This document shows, in pieces, positions 1 to 5,416 of a stretch of DNA of 5,416 nt. A model generated the notes under the pieces. That model ran no database searches and had not been told where the DNA came from. It saw nothing but the letters and a program-made list of their open reading frames with translations. The position numbers were made by a program, and so were the translations under genes. The DNA is from an uncultured Succinatimonas sp. (GTDB lineage Bacteria > Pseudomonadota > Gammaproteobacteria > Enterobacterales > Succinivibrionaceae): the NCBI GenBank assembly GCA_937896115.1, contig CALBLB010000129.1, positions 1-5,416 on the forward strand, in the 5' to 3' direction. How positions within the stretch are numbered: the stretch's first letter is position 1; each line of letters begins with the position of its first letter.

Positions 1-174
1 ACCTGAATCGGTAAAACGCGGCAAAGCCAACATATCGGCATATGCGGGCCCCAAAGATTTACTGCGGGATATGGCCAGTCTGAAAGCTTCAGCCTGTTGC
101 CACACCGGACGACCGTCTTCTCCTATGGGGATGTAATTCTTAATACTGCCGCCGTTTAACATTGTTGCGCTCAT
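1..174 (-). CDS. N-terminus of a SrfA-like protein (partial, runs off the window)
   Basis: Only the first 58 codons are present; the frame stays open to the window edge. The ATG at 174 is preferred over the in-frame ATG at 162 because AGGGG (184-180) sits 5 nt upstream of it, while the second ATG has no Shine-Dalgarno. No signal peptide or membrane helix is visible. Residues 5-50 contain LNGGSIKNY, then IGEDGRPVWQQA, an arginine-containing helix (FRLAISRSK), and ADMLALPRF. This pattern (Leu-x-x-Gly start, Tyr, 'G-x-DGRPV', then 'ADxLAxP') resembles my recollection of the N-terminus of SrfA, first protein of the SrfABC loci of enterobacteria, which also encode the large SrfB and SrfC. The biochemical function of SrfA is not established. 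It lies downstream of the vWA gene in the same direction, so co-transcription is plausible. The assignment rests on a short remembered pattern and could be wrong; the gene itself is well supported. Confidence 0.6.
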   Translation of the reverse strand, partial: MSATMLNGGSIKNYIPIGEDGRPVWQQAEAFRLAISRSKSLGPAYADMLALPRFTDSG

Positions 175-179
175 GTTTA

Positions 180-184
180 CCCCT
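180..184 (-). promoter_or_regulatory. Ribosome binding site deciding the start of the SrfA-like gene
   Basis: AGGGG on the minus strand, 5 nt before the ATG at 174. It is the only Shine-Dalgarno-like run near this start and favours 174 over the in-frame ATG at 162. Unlike the upstream genes of the operon, this one is not translationally coupled to its predecessor, so it needs its own site. Confidence 0.6.
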
Positions 185-230
185 TTACCAAAAACTCTGC
201 AGATTAAACTTTACGCAAAAGAGCCTAAAG

Positions 231-245
231 ATAACTGACGGTTAT
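231..245. repeat. Imperfect 15-bp palindrome (ATAAC-n5-GTTAT) in the intergenic gap
   Basis: The plus strand reads ATAACTGACGGTTAT, with 5-bp arms ATAAC/GTTAT around a 5-nt centre whose second and fourth bases also pair. Directly beside it is a second weaker pair, CTTTA (209-213) and TAAAG (226-230). The size and symmetry would suit a small dimeric repressor site or a weak hairpin that modulates read-through into the SrfA-like gene. The T-run next to it lies on the plus-strand side, the wrong side for terminating this operon. Chance occurrence in AT-rich DNA is quite possible. Confidence 0.3.
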
Positions 246-261
246 TTTTCAAACCCAATTA

Positions 262-1692
262 CTACTCATCGCAGACTTTTTTCATTTCACTTCCTGAAGA
301 TTGCAATCCTGCGTCTATTTCATGGGCATTTTGCGGAGAAAAAACTTTTCCTCCCGTGATCCTAGCCACACAGGCAGCCTGCGATGCATCCTCTCCTATA
401 AGGATGGTGTGGATCTTAAGCCTGGGCTGTCGCCTGTGTATGGCTCTTGCTACCTGACATACATCCAAATTGGCCGTAGCAGGACAGGTATCTTCACCGT
501 CTGAGATCAATATGCCCACGGCATCGGCATTTACTCCGTCGGTCATTTTGGAGATCTGCTGCAAACCGTCTATAAGTGGCGTTCTGCCGTCATAGCGCAT
601 GGGATTGATCCCGGAAATGGTTCCTTTTAACGCACTGCGCTGGATCCCCGTATAAAAGCCTCGTGATTTGGCAGTAGGACAACCGTTGATCTCAACAAGT
701 CCTATCTCCACATTTTTATCTATGTGATCAGCAAGTTTGCGCGCTGAGCTTTTAGCAGCAGCAAGACGCGAAGAGCTGCCGGGAACGTCGTCAAGCAGCA
801 TGGACTGAGAACCGTCAAAGGCTATGACCATCTTAGGAAGAGTACCCTGCTCACGCATTACTCTGCATTTGGGTTTGGCATTTTTAGCCTGCTGTTTTTG
901 AAGCTCCGCAGCCTTACGCTCGGCTTCAAGTTTTTTTTGTCTTTCCTGCTCTGCTTTTACCCTTTGCTCTTCTTGCTGTTTTTTTAATTTCTCAGCTTCA
1001 AGACGCTGCTGTTCTTCCTCCAAAGCCTTTTGCTTTAAAGCATCTTCAGGCTCCGGTACAACTGCCTCTTCTTCCTGTTCTGCCGCGGGAGTTTTCACAG
1101 GCTCCGAAGACACGGGAGGATCTTTAACCGTCACCTCATTTTTCTCAAAAGGCCAAGGTCTTAAAAAGAAATACCAAAGCACAGCCAAAAGCAACAGCAG
1201 TCCTAAAAGTCCTAACAAAAACGGCAACAGACAACCGCGATGCGCCGGAGGCACCGGCGGTAAAACCGCCGCTTTTTTTAGAGACTCTTCTTGCGTAGTT
1301 TCCACGGGTAAAAGCAAAGGGATCCCGCGATCAAATACCATTACATGAGAGCCGCTTTTGATCAGTTCGCTCAAATAAGCTCTTTGAACTTCAAGTTTGG
1401 GATTTGAAAGCGGAGTTTTAGAATCTAAAAAATTTAGCAATACCGTACTGCGTTTTAAGAATTCTTCCTTTTGATCAGGATTTAGCTCCTTGCTTGAAAA
1501 CTCCCTGCAACCGCCTTCTCTTTTGGTCAGAAAATTAAAATATTCACCGTCACTTTCCACACGGGGCAAAAGTGCCACGCAGTCTTTATCAAGCTTTAAT
1601 GAAAGCTCACTTATCCAGGCATCAAAGTTCCTGCATAACTCACCTGATCGCGGGCTGAGCTCGGAGCATTTAATCCTCTTTACTCTCAACAT
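262..1692 (-). CDS. Single-pass membrane protein with periplasmic vWA domain (PpkA-like without the kinase)
   Basis: 476 residues, ATG start 3 nt after the preceding stop; the Shine-Dalgarno is weak (GGGGA 11 nt upstream), so translation is probably coupled. Domains in order: an unrecognised N-terminal region (1-150) ending in a Pro-rich stretch; one strong membrane helix (about 154-178); a Glu/Pro-rich spacer; a Lys/Glu/Gln/Ala coiled coil like TolA (about 215-272); and a von Willebrand A domain (about 287-465). The metal-ion-dependent adhesion site is complete: DGSQS (D293, S295, S297), T371 in GRTPL, and D398 in ISDGED. The six cysteines after the helix (276, 338, 403, 412, 441, 474) suit an oxidising periplasm. 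The T6SS kinase PpkA has the same helix-plus-vWA layout behind a Ser/Thr kinase, but here residues 1-150 show no glycine loop, HRD or DFG motif. I infer a transmembrane receptor or adaptor whose vWA domain binds a periplasmic partner, perhaps the FGE-fold protein encoded just upstream. The vWA and topology calls are firm; the signalling role is inference. Confidence 0.9.
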   Translation of the reverse strand: MLRVKRIKCSELSPRSGELCRNFDAWISELSLKLDKDCVALLPRVESDGEYFNFLTKREGGCREFSSKELNPDQKEEFLKRSTVLLNFLDSKTPLSNPKLEVQRAYLSELIKSGSHVMVFDRGIPLLLPVETTQEESLKKAAVLPPVPPAHRGCLLPFLLGLLGLLLLLAVLWYFFLRPWPFEKNEVTVKDPPVSSEPVKTPAAEQEEEAVVPEPEDALKQKALEEEQQRLEAEKLKKQQEEQRVKAEQERQKKLEAERKAAELQKQQAKNAKPKCRVMREQGTLPKMVIAFDGSQSMLLDDVPGSSSRLAAAKSSARKLADHIDKNVEIGLVEINGCPTAKSRGFYTGIQRSALKGTISGINPMRYDGRTPLIDGLQQISKMTDGVNADAVGILISDGEDTCPATANLDVCQVARAIHRRQPRLKIHTILIGEDASQAACVARITGGKVFSPQNAHEIDAGLQSSGSEMKKVCDE

Positions 1693-1695
1693 GAT

Positions 1696-3294
1696 TTACT
1701 TTTTCCCCACATGACATTCACCGCTCCAAAATTTCCGATTTTTTTCAGGATCCTGCGGTCTTTGAGCATAACTCTTAAGGTGAGTTACATATTTTTCAAT
1801 AAATGCCAAAACTCCGCTGTGTTCAAGTTGCGGCTTGGTATCACGTAATGACTTATCAAAAAGCTTGAGATCGTAAGTTGCCACTGCCTCCGACAGGGTA
1901 TCTCCGTAGTAGGATGACAGCATACTCAAAGCTTTTTTACTGTTTTCCGCACTTTTTTCGGCAGCTTTGAACGAAGGACACATGGCAGAGTTTTTGTCAC
2001 AGCGATCTTTTAAAACCTCGGCAGTTTTTTCAAAATAAAGCTTGGTAGAAAGCTCATCCGACATGGAGCGGCATAAAAAACCTCCCAAACGTAAATTGGC
2101 AGCTACGGCCACATCACGCATTTCATCGCGCTCGGAATTTGCCGTCACCATTTCGTCACGCAACTGTTGCAATTGCAAAGAGAGTTCCTGATTGCTCTTT
2201 GACAGGGTTGAATTGATTTTTTCCAAAGAATTCTTTTCGTCGCTTAGTTTTTTGGCATTGTTTTGCTGCTCTTTGATGATCCCGTCTAAGCGTGCCACCG
2301 TATTTTTGCTCTCTCCTCCGGCCTTGCCGGTGGTATCGGCAGTACCCAAAGAAGCAAGCTCGGCATTGAGCTCTTTAACCTCAGATCCGTCTTTGGCCAC
2401 CACAGTATCTATCACCAAACGATATCCCGTATCCTTGGCCTGCAGTTCATTCCCTTTTAAAAAATAAGGTTTTTCAATACGCAAAGCCGAGGTTACTGAA
2501 TCTTTATTAGTAAGATACGAGCCGCCGCGTACGCAAAAACCGCCGCTTTGCCCGTGTAATCTGCCGGTTCTTACTGCATGAAACGGCTCAAAAATCATCT
2601 CCTGGACATTTCCCAACATATCATATAGCCCCAAAGGATTGGGTTTTAGTCTTCCCGGAAGATTAAGATGCCCTGCAGCACTCTGAGGTCCCTGATACCA
2701 GGCATACTCGGCAAGCTCTCCGTCCATAGGCGGCAATTTACCCTCAAATTCAAGTCTGGATACTTTTAACCCCCCGCGGGCTGCAAATTCCCATTGGGCA
2801 TCTGACGGGAGTCTTGCAAAGATCTGACGGGAGAAAAGCTTTGAAACTTCCACGTTTTGTTGCAAAAACAAAGAATACTCGCGCGCACTTTGCATCGCAT
2901 CAAACCAAGATAAAGATACGGCAGGCAACTTATCTTTAACTGAGATCTTGCCTGTAGGACATTTTCCTTGAATTTCAAGATGCTGAACGGCGCTTACCTC
3001 ATATTTTCCCATGAGGTAATAATATCCGTCCTGATCTTTAAAGCCGCCTTGCACGAAAGATAAGGAAGGATCCTGCGCAAAAGGGCTTTCAGAACTGCGT
3101 ATACCGGAGGTAAAACGCGCATCCTTAAAACGCTCCTTAGCAGATGCAGTCCTGATCTTGCGAAATACCATGACATCGTTGCAGGGCAAAGGCAGGATCA
3201 CATCATCTGCCTGAGGATGGGGATCTTCACTTGGAACTGCAGATAAGACTTCACAGCTAAATCCCAGCAACACTACATATAGCAAAAACTTCAT
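1696..3294 (-). CDS. Exported FGE/SUMF1-fold protein, likely non-catalytic (TagR-like), with coiled coil and Cys-containing tail
   Basis: 532 residues from the ATG at 3294, which lies 1 nt after the permease stop (TGATATG). A GTG at 3303 would add three residues, but the signal peptide begins naturally at MKFLLYVVLLGF with likely cleavage after LSA (residue 19). The FGE-sulfatase fold spans about 78-296, with family landmarks KYEVS, VSLSWFDA, RLPSDAQWEFAARGG (161-175), GLYDMLGNVQEM (222-233, where the usual form is GNVWEW), CVRGGSY (254-260) and GYRLV (290-294). After RGGSY the sequence is LTNKDSVTSALR, with neither of the two cysteines that formylglycine-generating enzymes use. This fits a binding or scaffold role, as for TagR, rather than sulfatase maturation. 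A coiled coil follows (about 333-395), then a helical C-terminal region with cysteines 408, 432, 439 and 527. The position behind an ATPase-permease pair matches tagT-tagS-tagR of T6SS threonine-phosphorylation loci. The C-terminal half goes beyond a plain FGE domain. EgtB/PvdO-type enzymes share the fold and are the main alternative. Confidence 0.85.
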   Translation of the reverse strand: MKFLLYVVLLGFSCEVLSAVPSEDPHPQADDVILPLPCNDVMVFRKIRTASAKERFKDARFTSGIRSSESPFAQDPSLSFVQGGFKDQDGYYYLMGKYEVSAVQHLEIQGKCPTGKISVKDKLPAVSLSWFDAMQSAREYSLFLQQNVEVSKLFSRQIFARLPSDAQWEFAARGGLKVSRLEFEGKLPPMDGELAEYAWYQGPQSAAGHLNLPGRLKPNPLGLYDMLGNVQEMIFEPFHAVRTGRLHGQSGGFCVRGGSYLTNKDSVTSALRIEKPYFLKGNELQAKDTGYRLVIDTVVAKDGSEVKELNAELASLGTADTTGKAGGESKNTVARLDGIIKEQQNNAKKLSDEKNSLEKINSTLSKSNQELSLQLQQLRDEMVTANSERDEMRDVAVAANLRLGGFLCRSMSDELSTKLYFEKTAEVLKDRCDKNSAMCPSFKAAEKSAENSKKALSMLSSYYGDTLSEAVATYDLKLFDKSLRDTKPQLEHSGVLAFIEKYVTHLKSYAQRPQDPEKNRKFWSGECHVGKK

Positions 3295-3295
3295 A

Positions 3296-4489
3296 TCAGT
3301 CACGCCGTAAGGCCAAAGATAAGGGAACTGCCAAAACCTTATAACGGGCTATTAAAAAAGACAGCACGGCACATCCTGTTGCTACCACCAGATAAAAGAC
3401 CAAAAGATGGCTTAAAGTGAGCACCGACACTGCCTTATGCTCACCAAGCAAAGGAGCAAAATAAGTTGCAAACAACCAAGAGCCTGACAGGTATAAAAGC
3501 AGAGAAAATAAAAAAGCCAGACTTCCTAAAACGACATTTTCTGCGATCAGCATTAAGATCACGCCGCAGTCTGTAAGTCCGCTTATTCTCAAAGAACACA
3601 AAGCCAGCTCCTTGCGGGCAGCCATAGCCAGCATCAAGCCGCCCATGGCAGCCAATCCGCCTGTTGACGACACTGCGGCAATGATGAAAAAAATAAAATT
3701 CAGCACCCGCGTCAGGGCTTTTAAATCTTCTATTTCAAAAAGTTTATCGGCTATTTGAAAATGTTGTCTTAATTTTTTTGACAAATATTCCACAGAATCA
3801 AGATCTTTTGCATAAATCCTGGCTTTTGCATAACTTTGACGTCCCTGATTTAAAAAACTGCCGTCAGAGAAGATCAAAGGTTCATAACCGTCGCGGTAAT
3901 CTTCCATGGCGGTGATCGCAGGCAAAGTAAGATAAAGCTTATACCCCGTTGCAAGACTTGCCTTTAAAATCCCCGTGATTTTAAAGTTTGCCACTGCCCG
4001 CTCATGCCGGCCGTTGCGCACTCTGGGCACGGCAATTTTCAAAATGTCTCCTTGCGCACAACCTAGATCTTCTGCTAAAGATGCTGATATCACCGCATCA
4101 TGATCGTCTTGCAAATTGCTTATTGCAGAATAAGCAAACAGAGGATCTCCTGTAGCCGTAGGTATGCACTCAGCGCCGCTTTTTGCCTTGTGATTGGCAC
4201 TGACATCGGCAGTAACGCTTAAAGAACGCGTCATTTCCACGACGAAAGCCGTATGCGGATCTGCTCTTAAAGTTTTAAAAAAATCCTCTTTAAGCGTGTA
4301 ACCTTGCAACATCTTGATCTCAAGGTTTAGGGGATTTGCCTTTAAATCATGCTCCATAGAAGAGAGAATGCCGTAGCGTAATGAAAAGAGCAGCAGCAAA
4401 GGAGCGATCACCGCTACTAATGAAGCCACCGCACACAGGCTTAACAGCCCTTCATGTCTTAAATCGCCGAGGCACAGCTTTAAGATCAC
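3296..4489 (-). CDS. ABC transporter permease, MacB/LolC/FtsX type (TagS-like)
   Basis: 397 residues, GTG start inside the end of the ATPase gene (GTGA, 4-nt overlap) behind an excellent Shine-Dalgarno (AAGGAGG, 7 nt away). Topology is the type VII ABC pattern: one helix at about 16-38, a large periplasmic domain (about 40-262), then three helices at about 263-290, 309-338 and 362-382. The cytoplasmic stretch ARKELALCSLRISGLT (291-306) corresponds to the FtsX coupling region that contacts the ATPase (compare 'RRxEIGxLRALG' in relatives). These permeases do not form a classical transport channel; they pass ATP-driven motion to periplasmic partners or extract lipoproteins. With only one permease gene next to one ATPase gene, a homodimer is expected. 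The following gene encodes a periplasmic protein, so partner remodelling, as proposed for TagTS with TagR, is a reasonable guess. LolC/E-like lipoprotein release is an alternative, but neither an adjacent second permease nor other Lol context is present. Confidence 0.88.
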   Translation of the reverse strand: MILKLCLGDLRHEGLLSLCAVASLVAVIAPLLLLFSLRYGILSSMEHDLKANPLNLEIKMLQGYTLKEDFFKTLRADPHTAFVVEMTRSLSVTADVSANHKAKSGAECIPTATGDPLFAYSAISNLQDDHDAVISASLAEDLGCAQGDILKIAVPRVRNGRHERAVANFKITGILKASLATGYKLYLTLPAITAMEDYRDGYEPLIFSDGSFLNQGRQSYAKARIYAKDLDSVEYLSKKLRQHFQIADKLFEIEDLKALTRVLNFIFFIIAAVSSTGGLAAMGGLMLAMAARKELALCSLRISGLTDCGVILMLIAENVVLGSLAFLFSLLLYLSGSWLFATYFAPLLGEHKAVSVLTLSHLLVFYLVVATGCAVLSFLIARYKVLAVPLSLALRRD

Positions 4490-5229
4490 GAAAGCTCCTC
4501 CTTAAAAACATTAAGCCCGTCATGACTTAGGGAACTGTCGTAAGCACAGATCTTAAGTTTCAGTTCACGCGCTAACGCAAGATCATGGGTGACGGCCAGA
4601 GCACAAAGTTTACGTTTTGCGCATTCATCCAGCATGATCTCAAAAAGCTCTTTGGCATGCACGGGATCAAGGGCCGCCGTGGGTTCGTCGATAAGCAAAA
4701 GCCTGGGACGGTGGATCAAAGCTTTTACAAATGAAGCGCGCTGGCGCTGCCCCTGAGACAAAGACTCAGGATAGCGTTCAAGTAAATTGCCTATACCAAG
4801 CTTGTTGGCAAGCAGTATCGCCTGCTCCATAGCCTGCTGATGAGTAAAAGTATCTTTTATGTTAAGTTTTGCTCTGGCATAAAATGCAAGTTTTAAGGTG
4901 ATCTTAAAATCATCTTTTATGCGCAAAAAAGGGATCAAAGCTCCTTGTTGAGGCATGATCCCCATGAGGGCTGAGCGCACCAAAGTACGTTTTTTTAAAG
5001 AACTGCTTAAAAGGTTGAAACCTGCAAAGCTATACGAAGACGCGGCAAACCCCGGGCGTATCAAGCCCAAACATTCTAAAAGCGTCGATTTCCCGGAGCC
5101 TGACAACCCGATAAGTGCCACGCTGGATCCAGCATATAAAATCAGACTGTCAAGTCTTATCTTAAGCTCACTCTCTTCTTTATAGACATAAGAAAGCTCT
5201 TTTAAAGATAAGACCGGATCTTGAGTCAT
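4486..5229 (-). CDS. ABC transporter ATP-binding protein (TagT/LolD-like)
   Basis: 247 residues, a normal length for a stand-alone nucleotide-binding subunit. All catalytic motifs are present in order: Walker A GLSGSGKST (41-49), Q-loop in IMPQQG (Gln94/95), signature LSQGQRQR (157-164), Walker B LLLIDEP (177-183, catalytic Glu182), D-loop AALD (185-188), and the switch histidine in AVTHD (His215). It should bind and hydrolyse ATP as a dimer on the cytoplasmic face of the permease encoded directly downstream. The ATG at 5229 overlaps the previous stop by one base (TGATG), with GGAGG 10 nt upstream. The closest functional group is the LolD/MacB/FtsE-type ATPases that work with FtsX-like permeases; gene order points to TagT among them. 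The signature has Gln where many relatives have Gly (LSGGQ), a tolerated variation, so I expect an active enzyme. Confidence 0.93.
   Translation of the reverse strand: MTQDPVLSLKELSYVYKEESELKIRLDSLILYAGSSVALIGLSGSGKSTLLECLGLIRPGFAASSYSFAGFNLLSSSLKKRTLVRSALMGIMPQQGALIPFLRIKDDFKITLKLAFYARAKLNIKDTFTHQQAMEQAILLANKLGIGNLLERYPESLSQGQRQRASFVKALIHRPRLLLIDEPTAALDPVHAKELFEIMLDECAKRKLCALAVTHDLALARELKLKICAYDSSLSHDGLNVFKEELS
4497..4503 (-). promoter_or_regulatory. Strong ribosome binding site supporting the permease GTG start
   Basis: AAGGAGG on the minus strand, inside the last codons of the ATPase gene and 7 nt upstream of the GTG at 4489. It is the best Shine-Dalgarno in the window and confirms the non-ATG start. 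Together with the GTGA overlap it suggests that permease synthesis is kept in step with the ATPase. Confidence 0.75.
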
Positions 5230-5416
5230 CAGGGCAAAGCCTCCAGCGGAACGGGATATACACTTTCAGATACCGGTGCGTCTTTAGCAAGTTTTACCCA
5301 ACGATCGTTATCATCATTACACTTTTGATAAAACTGCAATTTTTGCTCCAGATCTTCGATGAGGCGGTTTTGTTCATCAGGTCCCATCGCACTCCAACTG
5401 TCCTCGTCCAACTCCT
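5229..5416 (-). CDS. C-terminal end of an unidentified acidic protein (start outside the window)
   Basis: The frame is open from the window edge to a TGA at 5231-5229, giving about 62 codons. Residues include LDEDSW, PDEQNRLIEDLEQKL (a likely helix), NDDNDRWVKLAKDAP and a Pro-rich end, PVPLEALP. The segment is rich in Asp and Glu, with no membrane helix and no motif I recognise. A TTG at 5411 could be read as a start, but AGGAG abuts it with no spacer. An ATG at 5387 has GGAG only 4 nt away and would leave a 52-residue protein. I prefer a longer gene entering from outside, because the frame continues and the composition looks protein-like up to the edge. It is the first visible gene of the operon and overlaps the ATPase start by one base, so it probably belongs to the same functional unit. 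Its identity cannot be decided from this piece. Confidence 0.6.
   Translation of the reverse strand, partial: ELDEDSWSAMGPDEQNRLIEDLEQKLQFYQKCNDDNDRWVKLAKDAPVSESVYPVPLEALP
5240..5244 (-). promoter_or_regulatory. Ribosome binding site of the ABC ATPase gene
   Basis: GGAGG on the minus strand, within the last codons of the upstream gene and 10 nt before the ATG at 5229. The spacing is slightly long. With the TGATG stop/start overlap, it indicates translational coupling between the unidentified upstream gene and the ATPase. Confidence 0.55.

Larger units (their letters stand above)
175..261 (-). other. Only substantial intergenic gap (87 nt); no clear promoter or terminator
   Basis: This is the sole gap longer than a few bases between the genes, lying between the vWA gene stop (TAG, 264-262) and the SrfA-like start. 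On the minus strand it is AT-rich and contains TTGAAA (possible -35) shortly after the stop, but I find no convincing -10 hexamer at 16-18 nt. A TTTAAT closer to the start has no matching -35. No GC-rich hairpin followed by a U-run is seen in the direction of transcription, so read-through from the upstream genes seems likely. A weak internal promoter cannot be excluded. Confidence 0.45.

Noticed and set aside
231..249. Rho-independent terminator formed by the palindrome and the following T-run
   Set aside because: The T-run is on the plus-strand side, no plus-strand gene ends here, and the stem is short and AT-rich.
162..504. Plus-strand open frames at 162-359 and 301-504, and similar ones near 1490-1714, 2192-2467 and 4955-5185
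   Set aside because: Apart from part of the first, which crosses the intergenic gap, they lie essentially opposite well-supported minus-strand genes, have no recognisable domains and look like chance frames.
262..1692. MoxR-vWA ternary conflict system
   Set aside because: No MoxR-type AAA+ ATPase is present; the only ATPase in the window is a clear ABC type with an LSQGQ signature.
2766..3176. Short minus-strand frames at 2766-2978 and 2994-3176
   Set aside because: They are out-of-frame shadows within the FGE-fold gene, whose own frame shows clear family motifs.
1696..3294. Active formylglycine-generating enzyme that matures sulfatases
   Set aside because: Neither catalytic cysteine is present after RGGSY, and no sulfatase gene is visible nearby.
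3200..3294. Lipoprotein signal (lipobox) around the cysteine in LLGFSC
   Set aside because: The residues before the Cys are G-F-S, not the L-[AS]-[GA] type expected. A type I cleavage after LSA is a better fit, though not certain.
3296..5229. LolCDE lipoprotein-release system
   Set aside because: Only one permease is present, and the neighbours are an FGE-fold protein and a vWA protein, which are not Lol partners. Kept as an alternative only.
5229..5411. A 60-residue gene starting at TTG 5411
   Set aside because: AGGAG directly touches the TTG with no spacer, and the frame continues to the window edge, so a longer gene entering from outside is more likely.

Overview
The window shows one tightly packed operon read entirely on the minus strand, so transcription runs from high to low coordinates. 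It holds five genes and the start of a sixth. Reading frames are joined by a 1-nt overlap (TGATG), a 4-nt overlap (GTGA), a 1-nt gap and a 3-nt gap. The only real intergenic space is 87 nt, at 175-261. No RNA gene, insertion sequence, CRISPR array or phage signature is visible, and the plus-strand open frames look like shadows of the minus-strand genes.

Layout in order of transcription: the C-terminal end of an unrecognised acidic protein (5416-5229); an ABC-transporter ATPase with all its motifs (5229-4486); a four-helix MacB/LolC/FtsX-type permease with a large periplasmic domain (4489-3296); an exported formylglycine-generating-enzyme-fold (SUMF1/FGE-sulfatase) protein that lacks the FGE catalytic cysteines and carries a C-terminal coiled coil plus a Cys-containing tail (3294-1696); a single-pass membrane protein with a TolA-like charged coiled coil and a C-terminal von Willebrand A domain with an intact MIDAS (1692-262); and, after the 87-nt gap, the first 58 codons of a protein whose N-terminus resembles SrfA of the SrfABC 'virulence factor' loci (174-1).

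The most informative reading is by gene order. ATPase, permease, then periplasmic FGE-fold pseudoenzyme is the order of TagT-TagS-TagR, the membrane/periplasmic sensing branch of the threonine-phosphorylation pathway that activates H1-T6SS in Pseudomonas aeruginosa. The kinase controlled there, PpkA, is a single-pass protein with a periplasmic vWA domain. Here the vWA protein keeps the membrane helix and apparently periplasmic vWA domain, but its cytoplasmic part (about 150 residues) shows no kinase motifs. I therefore infer a TagTSR/PpkA-like transmembrane signalling module serving a possible SrfABC-type system rather than an evident T6SS. No T6SS structural gene is visible, but the window is short.

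The host is most likely a Gram-negative bacterium, since the proteins imply an inner membrane and a periplasm, and probably a gammaproteobacterium of moderate GC content. A host-associated lineage such as the Succinivibrionaceae would fit, but that is only a guess. The SrfA-like call is the weakest major inference because just 58 residues are available.
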